Below the pieces are notes generated by a model. That model was not told the DNA's origin and searched no databases. It saw only the letters and a program-made list of their open reading frames with translations. From Acidobacteriota bacterium (lineage in GTDB: Bacteria > Acidobacteriota > Terriglobia > Bryobacterales > Bryobacteraceae), in contig CANNLB010000182.1 in NCBI GenBank assembly GCA_947505565.1, positions 1-6,248 of the forward strand: 6,248 bases of DNA. The letters are read 5' to 3'. Made by a program: the position numbers and the translations under genes. Shown piece by piece: positions 1-5,975 of this stretch; the first letter of the stretch is position 1; each line of letters begins with the position of its first letter.

Positions 1-2868
1 CCCGAGCCTCCCGTAGTTCCACACCCGAATCGGCCGATACGCCGCCTGCCCATCCCCGTCGGAATCGGCATAACCCATCGCTTTCGAGTATGTGTACGCC
101 AAGCTCAACGACAATCCCCGGGCGAACCGCCGGTTCGCCGTCACCTGCATGGAGTTGTAGTTCGACGTGCTGGAGAAATCGTTGTAACTGATCGTTCCCC
201 ATCCCGGAAACGGGCGGAAGAAGTTGTCCGGCAAGGGCGTCGCCGGGTTCGATGGGTCCGCGTTCTGCGCCAGATACCTCGCCCCGTAAGGCACCGCATT
301 CAGATTCTTGCTCACCTGCAAATGCCGGCCGACGTTGCCGACGTAAGAAACGTCCACCACCGTCCCCCGGCCAATGTCCCGCTGAACCCCAAACGTGAAG
401 TTATACATCGATGGCGTTACCGCCTTGCGCTCAAATGTCGAAGTATTGTTCGGGAACAGCACCCCCGACGAAGTCAGGTAAGTCGCCAAGTTGCCGTAGT
501 AAACCTGCGGCGTCTGCTGCGTCGGCGGGTTCTGCGAAAAGCCGCGGACTCCCGGCGCCACCGTGTTGTGGAAGACGCCGAACCCCGTCCGGATCGCCGT
601 CTTGCCGTCGCCGAACGGGTCGTAAGCGATGCCAAATCGCGGTTCGTACAACACCGACGCCTGGTCCCGAAAGCCCCGTGGATACGAGCGATCTGAGGCC
701 ACCACAGAGCCGTTAAACGGATCCCCGCTGCCAGGTACAAATGCCCCGATGAAAACAGCCGGTAGAATGGCCCCGTTCTGCGGATTCACGGCCCGCCGCC
801 CTTGCGGCGTTGAAATCGGCCCATACAGCGTCGGGATCTTCTTCGGGTCAAACAGCCCGGAGTTCCACGCCGAAGCCGTCTCCCGGGCGTGGTACCACTG
901 GTTGAACCAGACAAAACGCATGCCGTAATCAATCGTCAGCTTTCGATTTACCTTCCACGTATCCTGCACAAACCACCCCATCGTCGTTTTTCGCCCCTCG
1001 TTCGACGGCCGCGAGGCCGACTCACTATACGACGCAAACTGCCCCAGCACCGCGTTCGAATAGGCGTAGTTGCTGTCGAAAGGATTATTCACGTCCCGGC
1101 CAAACGCAAAGCTTCCGCCGTAAGTCCCTTGCTCCCCTTCGTAGTTCCGAATCCGCTCAAAGCTGATCCCTGTCTTCAAAGTGTGCGGTCCCCACGTATG
1201 GGTCACGTTGTTGCTGAAATTGATCGCCGTGTCCGCTCCGCGCAGCGGAAAACGACCATCATAAGTAATCGCCGCCGCTCCCGGAACACCGCCGTAACTC
1301 GCTTGCGGAATCACGCCGAACGGGTTGTTCCCGGGATAGTATTGACCTAGGCCGCTCAGGCCCCGGTCCTTCCGAAGCACCTTCTTCAACTCTTCATCGC
1401 TCTCCGGTGGGCCTTTCTCCACGGAATGCCTTACTCCGCCCGTAAACTCGTTTACTGTATGCGGCGATAGAATTCGCGCCCAATTTAAGACAATCCCGTT
1501 GTCGGTAAACGTATAGTGCTGCTTCACTAGGCCCCAGTTCGATGATCCCGCCGCTACCGCATAACCCAGCGAATCGGCATACCATGTTGAACCGCGCACG
1601 TTGATCGAATCGTTCGCCGTCGGTCGCAGGTCGATTCGAAACAGATGCTGGTCGCGCGGTTGATCAATCGCTTCCTGAAATTGGTAGTTAAAGTTGCCGC
1701 CCGTCACCGCCCGGTTTAACTGATTCGGCAGCGGGAAGATGTTCAGCATCGCTTGGCCGTTCCGATCCAGTCGGCTCGTCGGGATCACATTATTGGGGAA
1801 GTTGGCATTCGACAGCGGATCCCGAATCAGAATCGGCCGATTGTTTACGTCCACGGTCTGCGAGTAATCGCCCGTCCGCTCCAGCGCCGAAGGTACGGTC
1901 ACTTGCCGCACCGCCTGCGGGTTCTTCACCCACGATTTCTCAAACGAGTAAAAGAAGAAGACCTTGTCTTTACTCCCGGGCAGTAATTTACCCAGATTCA
2001 CCGGCCCACCCAGGGTCGCCCCCAGCGTCGTATACCGGTAGATCGGCAGCGGAACACCCGTCCGGTTGTTGAAGAAGTTGTTCGCGTTCCAACTCTCGTG
2101 GCGCTTAAACCAATAAGCGCTGCCATGATAGTCGCGCGATCCCGACTTCGTCACCACGTTGATCGAACTGCCACCATTGCGCCCATATTCGGCCTGATAA
2201 TTATTCATCAGCACCTTCACTTCGCCAATCGCGTCCATATTGATCGGGCTCGAAAACGTCCCCGGGCTTCCCAGGTCGTTCCCCGTTACCCCGTCGACTT
2301 GCAGGCTGTTCCAGTTGCTTCGCGTTCCCTGAATGTTCGGTGACTGCGTCCCGAAGCTACCGCCCAGAAACTCCGTATCGACGCCCTGCGAAACGCCCGG
2401 CAGGATCCGTAACATCGAAACCACGTCGCGCCCTCGTATCGAGATCTGCTCCAACTGCCGCGCTCCAATCAGCGCTGAATGCTCGGTCGAACTCGTCTGC
2501 ACCGTCACTGCCTGGGCCGCAATCGTAATCGACTCCGTCACCGACCCTACCGTTAAGGCCAAGTTGCCCACGCTCAAACGCTCCGCCGCGCTCAGCACGT
2601 TGCCCGTCTTCTTCAACGGCCGAAACCCCGCCACCTCAACCGTTACCGTGTACGTGCCTGGCTGTAGGGCAGGGAAGACGAAGTCACCCGTTTCGTTCGT
2701 TGTCGCTGTTCGTTCTTCCCCCGTCCGCTCGCTCGATAGTTTCACGCCCACGGCGGAAACCACGTTCCCGGAGGGGTCGACCACCGTACCCGAAAGTGAC
2801 CCTGACACGGTCTGCCCGTGAAGGGATAAGCTTACCAGCAAGACGATAAAACGAAGCATGAAGCGCAT
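1..2868 (-). CDS. TonB-dependent receptor, Oar-like, with N-terminal carboxypeptidase-regulatory-like domain (partial, C-terminus outside window)
   Basis: Outer-membrane beta-barrel receptor of the large Oar-like class, expected to take up a ligand with energy from TonB/ExbBD. I translated the minus strand from 2868 to the left edge and found 956 codons without a stop. Residues 1-20 form a short signal peptide (MRFMLRFIVLLVSLSLHGQ). Residues about 25-105 are a CarboxypepD_reg/CnaB-like beta-sandwich (SGTVVDPSGN, then ETGDFVFPALQPGTYTVTV). Residues about 120-245 are the plug, with RGRDVVSMLRILPGV (145-159), the NIQGTRSNWNSLQVDGV block (178-194) and AEYGRNGGSSINVVTKSGS (226-244). The rest is barrel, including WFVQDTWKVNRKLTIDYG near residue 630. 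The read ends in NYGRLG, near the usual C-terminal third of this family; homologues are roughly 1,050-1,200 residues, so about 100-250 are missing. A second in-frame ATG at 2859 is possible. An in-frame stop at 2919-2917 bounds the start, and neither ATG has a clear Shine-Dalgarno sequence. No SusD-like partner is visible. The ligand is unknown. Confidence 0.93.
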   Translation of the reverse strand, partial: MRFMLRFIVLLVSLSLHGQTVSGSLSGTVVDPSGNVVSAVGVKLSSERTGEERTATTNETGDFVFPALQPGTYTVTVEVAGFRPLKKTGNVLSAAERLSVGNLALTVGSVTESITIAAQAVTVQTSSTEHSALIGARQLEQISIRGRDVVSMLRILPGVSQGVDTEFLGGSFGTQSPNIQGTRSNWNSLQVDGVTGNDLGSPGTFSSPINMDAIGEVKVLMNNYQAEYGRNGGSSINVVTKSGSRDYHGSAYWFKRHESWNANNFFNNRTGVPLPIYRYTTLGATLGGPVNLGKLLPGSKDKVFFFYSFEKSWVKNPQAVRQVTVPSALERTGDYSQTVDVNNRPILIRDPLSNANFPNNVIPTSRLDRNGQAMLNIFPLPNQLNRAVTGGNFNYQFQEAIDQPRDQHLFRIDLRPTANDSINVRGSTWYADSLGYAVAAGSSNWGLVKQHYTFTDNGIVLNWARILSPHTVNEFTGGVRHSVEKGPPESDEELKKVLRKDRGLSGLGQYYPGNNPFGVIPQASYGGVPGAAAITYDGRFPLRGADTAINFSNNVTHTWGPHTLKTGISFERIRNYEGEQGTYGGSFAFGRDVNNPFDSNYAYSNAVLGQFASYSESASRPSNEGRKTTMGWFVQDTWKVNRKLTIDYGMRFVWFNQWYHARETASAWNSGLFDPKKIPTLYGPISTPQGRRAVNPQNGAILPAVFIGAFVPGSGDPFNGSVVASDRSYPRGFRDQASVLYEPRFGIAYDPFGDGKTAIRTGFGVFHNTVAPGVRGFSQNPPTQQTPQVYYGNLATYLTSSGVLFPNNTSTFERKAVTPSMYNFTFGVQRDIGRGTVVDVSYVGNVGRHLQVSKNLNAVPYGARYLAQNADPSNPATPLPDNFFRPFPGWGTISYNDFSSTSNYNSMQVTANRRFARGLSLSLAYTYSKAMGYADSDGDGQAAYRPIRVWNYGRLG

Positions 2869-2896
2869 CTGCTGAGAATCATAACCGAAGTCGCAC

Positions 2897-2924
2897 GGAT
2901 CGATCCCTAATGATCGTTAATTAG
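2897..2924. repeat. Adjacent palindrome and inverted repeat, candidate operator
   Basis: GGATCGATCC (2897-2906) is a perfect palindrome. It abuts CTAAT (2907-2911) and ATTAG (2920-2924), which are reverse complements around the 8-nt core GATCGTTA. Such symmetry in a divergent promoter region is typical of a dimeric regulator's site. No regulator gene is in the window, so the assignment is speculative. Confidence 0.35.
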
Positions 2925-2979
2925 CTGCCCCGGCTTCCACCATCGCTTACGACCGTCGCCAAGAGGAGGCCGGGCCAGA

Positions 2980-2997
2980 GAATCGCCCAAGCGATTC
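2980..2997 (+). repeat. Hairpin: 7-bp perfect stem, 4-nt loop, upstream of the hydrolase start
   Basis: GAATCGC (2980-2986) and GCGATTC (2991-2997) are exact reverse complements around the loop CCAA. The stem ends 23 nt before the hydrolase ATG and would lie in its 5' leader if transcription starts upstream. No T-tract follows, so it does not look like an intrinsic terminator. A role in mRNA stability or translation, or a protein-binding site, is possible but unproven. Confidence 0.4.
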
Positions 2998-3020
2998 GCG
3001 ATATCCTTGCAAACGATCCC

Positions 3021-4649
3021 ATGCGCCTGATCTTTTTTCTTGCCACCTGCTCTCTTGCCGCGGAACTTCCCATCCCCGACGACGTCATTGTCTCCCGCGA
3101 TATCTCATTTGCTTCCATCACCCACGATAAGCTCGGCATGGACATCGTCCGTCCCAAGGCCCCCGGCAACCATCCCGGTGTCGTTTTGATCCACGGCGGC
3201 GGCTTCAGCGGCGGCAACCGCCAAAGCTATCTTCCCCTCGCCATTCGCCTTGCCCAGAACGGCTACGTTGCCGCCACCGTCTCCTACCGTCTCACGCCCC
3301 ATTACCAGTTCCCCCTCCCGCTTCACGACGTCAAATCCGCCGTCCGCTTCCTCCGTGCCAACGCCGCCAAATATCACCTTGATCCCGCCCACATGGGTGC
3401 CATCGGCACCTCCGCCGGTGCCACCTGGGCCCAGTTCCTCGCCGTCTCCCGCAATGTCCCTTCGCTCGAAGGTAAAGGCCCCCATCTTGATCAATCCAGC
3501 AGCGTCGATTGCGCCGTCAGCTTCTACGGTCGTTCCGATCTCCGCCGCTCGTACGAAGGCAGTCGCAACGCCGCCGAAGCCGTCCCGCCCCTCGTCGGTG
3601 GTGACCGCCAACATGCTCTCGACGCCCACCTCCGCGCCAGCCCCCTCAATTGGATTAACCCCGACTCCGCCCCCATCCTCGCCGTCCACGGCACCCGCGA
3701 TCAAAACGTCCCCTATGAGCAATCCCTCTTTCTCATCGAACGCCTCAAGTCCGTCGGCGTCGATGCCGAACTCGAAACCATCGCCGAAGGAGTCCATGGC
3801 TTCAAAGGGGCCGACGAAGAACGAGCCATCGCCCGCACTTTAGACTTCCTCAACCGAAAGCTCAAACCAATCACCCTCGAAACCCGTCGCCTCATGGTCA
3901 CCGACCACGGCCCCGGTGCCGAAATCCTCGCCGTCTCCTGGCCTTCCGGCCGCGTCCTTTGGCGTCGGCCCAACCACCGCGGCACCGAAGTATCCGTCCT
4001 TCCCAATGGCCACGTCCTCTACATCGAAGACCCCAAGAGCCTCGTCACCGAACTCGACGCCAACCAAAACGTCGTCTGGCAATACAAGACCCCTCCCGGC
4101 TCCAACCTCGTCAGCGCCCAGCGTCTGGCCAGCGGCAACACGCTCCTAGTCGACGATATCGCCGCCAGAATATTCGAAGTAACTCCGTCCGGCGCGATCG
4201 GCTGGAGCGTCGAAAAGCCAGAGTTTAAAGGGCAAGCCATGCGCCGCGCCCGCCGTACCGCCACCGGCACCACCCTCGTGCCGATTCAGATCCCCGGCCT
4301 CATTCTCGAAATCGATGCCACCGGCAAGGTCCTCCAGCGCCTCGAATTCCCCAAACGAATGCCCGCCCATGCCTTGCCCCTTCCCGACGGCGGAATGATG
4401 ATCGGCCTCGCCGGCCCCGGAGAGGTTCGCCACGTCGATGCCGCCGGCAAAACGGTCAAGACCTTCGGCGGCCTTGACCCCGCCGCTCGCATGGCCTGGA
4501 CCAGCGCCTTTGCCCCGACGCCGGAAGGCGGCCTCATCGTCGCCGACTATATGGGCTTCCGCATCGTCGAGTTCGACGCCGCCGGAAAGATCCTCCACCA
4601 GGTCAAGAATCTCCCCTGGGCCATGACCACGCTCGCCCTACTGCCTTAA
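3021..4649 (+). CDS. Exported alpha/beta hydrolase (BD-FAE/acetyl-esterase-like) fused to a C-terminal PQQ-like beta-propeller
   Basis: A 542-residue two-domain protein, probably a secreted carboxylesterase acting on acyl esters. Residues 1-14 look like a short Sec signal (MRLIFFLATCSLAA). Residues about 20-282 are an alpha/beta hydrolase: oxyanion motif HGGG at 58-61, nucleophile elbow G-T-S-A-G with Ser131, probable acid Asp227 in HGTRDQNVP, and base His259 in GVHGF. The YR near 89-90, the ELEG-like stretch near 148-152 and FYGRSDL at 168-174 resemble the BD-FAE/HSL-type esterases of polysaccharide-degrading bacteria. Residues about 287-542 form about six repeats of roughly 40-46 residues, each with an E-hydrophobic-D-x-x-G-K-hydrophobic core, typical of PQQ-like/ASST-like propellers. 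ATG 3021 is chosen because the frame is open upstream only to a TAG at 2922 and offers no ATG or GTG there. No Shine-Dalgarno sits at normal spacing. Codons end mostly in C. The substrate is unknown; the propeller may bind substrate or a partner. Confidence 0.9.
   Translation: MRLIFFLATCSLAAELPIPDDVIVSRDISFASITHDKLGMDIVRPKAPGNHPGVVLIHGGGFSGGNRQSYLPLAIRLAQNGYVAATVSYRLTPHYQFPLPLHDVKSAVRFLRANAAKYHLDPAHMGAIGTSAGATWAQFLAVSRNVPSLEGKGPHLDQSSSVDCAVSFYGRSDLRRSYEGSRNAAEAVPPLVGGDRQHALDAHLRASPLNWINPDSAPILAVHGTRDQNVPYEQSLFLIERLKSVGVDAELETIAEGVHGFKGADEERAIARTLDFLNRKLKPITLETRRLMVTDHGPGAEILAVSWPSGRVLWRRPNHRGTEVSVLPNGHVLYIEDPKSLVTELDANQNVVWQYKTPPGSNLVSAQRLASGNTLLVDDIAARIFEVTPSGAIGWSVEKPEFKGQAMRRARRTATGTTLVPIQIPGLILEIDATGKVLQRLEFPKRMPAHALPLPDGGMMIGLAGPGEVRHVDAAGKTVKTFGGLDPAARMAWTSAFAPTPEGGLIVADYMGFRIVEFDAAGKILHQVKNLPWAMTTLALLP
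3924..4646 (+). repeat. Six blade-like protein repeats forming the C-terminal propeller of the hydrolase
   Basis: Repeat cores seen in the translation: ILAVSWPSGRVLW (302-314), VTELDANQNVVW (342-353), IFEVTPSGAIGW (384-395), ILEIDATGKVLQ (428-439), VRHVDAAGKTVK (469-480) and IVEFDAAGKILH (515-526). Successive cores are 39-46 residues apart. The stretches between them often carry a Gly-x-hydrophobic strand such as LASGNTLLVDD. This period and pattern are those of PQQ-like or Arylsulfotran-like propeller blades. The last blade is short, so ring closure using N-terminal residues near 287-300 is likely. The repeats are conserved in protein rather than in DNA. Confidence 0.75.
4646..4649. other. 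Convergent 4-bp overlap of two TAA stop codons in TTAA
   Basis: The plus-strand hydrolase ends with TAA at 4647-4649, and the minus-strand sulfatase ends with TAA at 4648-4646. Both are read from the palindrome TTAA. There is no intergenic space for a terminator, so any termination signal must lie within the coding sequence of the opposite gene, or the two transcripts overlap. Confidence 0.95.
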
Positions 4650-5974
4650 GAAGCCGCCATGCGAAACCCGTCCTTGGTCCTCCGCAGTTCGCTCCGCAGC
4701 AACTCCCGATGCTGTTCCAGCAGTCCTTTTCCCGCTGGTTCCAAGGCTAGGTTCCGCGACTCGCCCGGATCCGTCAGTAAGTCGAACAACTGCTCCGCCC
4801 GCTGCCCCGAGTTAAACGCAATATACTTATAGCGTTCGGTCCGTAACATCCGTCCTTCCCGCTCCGCGGAATCAAACCGCAAATGCGAAGTAACATGCGG
4901 ACGCGGTTGCGCCTGCCCATTGCAACTCGGCCGCAGGGAGATTCCGCGTGCCTCGGCTGGCGGCGCAATCCCCGCGAAGTCGCAAAACGTCGGCACAATG
5001 TCCATTAGCGTTACCAGGTCCCGAGATCGCTGCCCGGCTCGGATCCCCGGCCCACTCAGGAAGAAAGGTACGTGCACCGACTCCTCCCAAAACGCGGCTT
5101 TCTGTACCCACCGATGCCCACCCATCCCTTCGCCGTGGTCCGATGCAAACGCGACTACCGTATTGCCGTCCAACTGGTTTTCTCGCAAAGCCGCTATCAC
5201 GCGGCCAATTTCTTTGTCCACCGTCTCCACCATCCGGTAGTAGTCGTGCAGATAGTGCCGGAAGTCGTCCCGCATCCATTGCGACGCCGTGCCCACTGCT
5301 TGCGACATCAGGTCATATCCCGCCGTGCGGTGAAACTGCATCGCCTCCGGCTCCTTCGGGTCCACGGTCAAGTTAGTCGGGGCTGGCGGATAACTAAACC
5401 GTCGCGGATGGTTCCGCGCGCCCGGATGCTGGCGAATCCAGTCGCAGATATCATGCGGGTTCATGAACGACGCAACGAGTAAGAACGGCTCCGCCGAACC
5501 CTTCGCCTGGTGCAAGTACTGGACGCAGGCATCGGCCACCGGGGCGTCCATGTCCTTCCCTAAGGCGCTTCCTCCCGCGATCTTCTCGAACGCCGTCATC
5601 CCGTCGAACGACTTCGGCAGGTGCCACTTGCCCGCGTAGGCGGTCTTGTAGCCCCCCGCCCGGAAGATCGCCCCCATTGTCGGAATCGTGGCTGGAATCG
5701 ACTGCCCATTGGTCATCACCCCTGTCTCATGCGGTAGCCGGGAGGTGAAAATACTGCCCCGCGATGGGGAGCAAACCGGGTAGTTACAATATGCCTCCTC
5801 AAATACCGTCCCAGACGATGCTAGCGCGTCCATCACCGGAGTCGATAGCCAAGGGTTCCGGGCTCCCGACCACGCCGTATGCGACTGCTGGTCGGTCAGA
5901 ATCAACAATAGGTTCGGGCGCTTTAACATCTGCGCCGACGCAGCGGACAAGGCCAGGAAATGGCGGCGGTTCAT
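4646..5974 (-). CDS. Formylglycine-dependent sulfatase (S1 family), exported
   Basis: A 442-residue type I sulfatase expected to hydrolyse sulfate esters of a carbohydrate or small alcohol in the periplasm. The N-terminus MNRRHFLALSAASAQ has an RRxFL twin-arginine-like motif and an A-x-A cleavage site at 12-14, but it is short for a Tat signal. Metal-site motif ILTDQQ has Asp28. The maturation motif is C68-S-P-S-R72, where Cys68 becomes formylglycine; GSIFTSRLPHETGV follows. Other active-site signatures are GKWH (Lys117, His119), NPHD (His174), SDHGEGMGGH (Asp279, His280) and QKAAFWEES (Lys292). Length is at the short end for the family, but all the usual motifs are present. ATG 5974 is fixed by an in-frame TAA at 5986-5984; it has no good Shine-Dalgarno. 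The D-Q pair and the EES-x-x-VPF segment recall choline-sulfatase-like or glycan sulfatases, but the substrate subgroup cannot be set by eye. It requires a formylglycine-generating enzyme encoded elsewhere. Confidence 0.95.
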   Translation of the reverse strand: MNRRHFLALSAASAQMLKRPNLLLILTDQQSHTAWSGARNPWLSTPVMDALASSGTVFEEAYCNYPVCSPSRGSIFTSRLPHETGVMTNGQSIPATIPTMGAIFRAGGYKTAYAGKWHLPKSFDGMTAFEKIAGGSALGKDMDAPVADACVQYLHQAKGSAEPFLLVASFMNPHDICDWIRQHPGARNHPRRFSYPPAPTNLTVDPKEPEAMQFHRTAGYDLMSQAVGTASQWMRDDFRHYLHDYYRMVETVDKEIGRVIAALRENQLDGNTVVAFASDHGEGMGGHRWVQKAAFWEESVHVPFFLSGPGIRAGQRSRDLVTLMDIVPTFCDFAGIAPPAEARGISLRPSCNGQAQPRPHVTSHLRFDSAEREGRMLRTERYKYIAFNSGQRAEQLFDLLTDPGESRNLALEPAGKGLLEQHRELLRSELRRTKDGFRMAAS

Positions 5975-5975
5975 C

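Larger units (their letters stand above)
2869..3020. promoter_or_regulatory. Divergent intergenic region with palindromic elements
   Basis: This 152-bp gap separates the receptor start (minus) from the hydrolase start (plus), so promoters for both should lie here. It holds a local AT-rich patch at about 2907-2924 inside otherwise GC-rich DNA. A perfect 10-bp palindrome GGATCGATCC lies at 2897-2906. It is followed directly by the interrupted inverted repeat CTAAT-N8-ATTAG at 2907-2924. Three GATC tetramers fall within 18 bp (2898, 2902, 2912). On the minus strand, TATGAT at 2883-2878 resembles a -10 box, but no convincing -35 lies at the right distance. If it is used, the receptor mRNA would be nearly leaderless. 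Promoter and operator roles are inferred; only the symmetry is seen. Confidence 0.45.

Noticed and set aside
889..1350. A 153-codon plus-strand open frame opposite the receptor barrel
   Set aside because: It is Arg- and Pro-rich out-of-frame translation of a well-supported minus-strand gene.
2333..2821. A 162-codon plus-strand open frame opposite the receptor N-terminus
   Set aside because: It is antisense to the conserved regulatory-like domain and plug of the receptor, whose motifs are unmistakable. It has no recognisable domain of its own.
2980..2997. The hairpin as a rho-independent terminator
   Set aside because: The stem is short, no T-tract follows on either strand, and no gene ends just upstream of it.
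3039..3050. LATC near residues 7-10 of the hydrolase as a lipoprotein lipobox
   Set aside because: Only nine residues precede the Cys, with a single positive charge, which is too short for a normal lipoprotein signal. Cleavage after SLAA fits better.
3105..3797. A 230-codon open frame on the minus strand inside the hydrolase gene
   Set aside because: It is low-complexity (rich in Gly, Ala, Asp, Glu, Val) and mirrors the C-ending codons of the plus-strand gene, which carries clear catalytic motifs. It shows no recognisable domain.
3250..3843. A 197-codon plus-strand open frame rich in Pro and Ser
   Set aside because: It is a shifted-frame shadow of the hydrolase; the Pro/Ser/Thr bias is what C-rich DNA gives out of frame.
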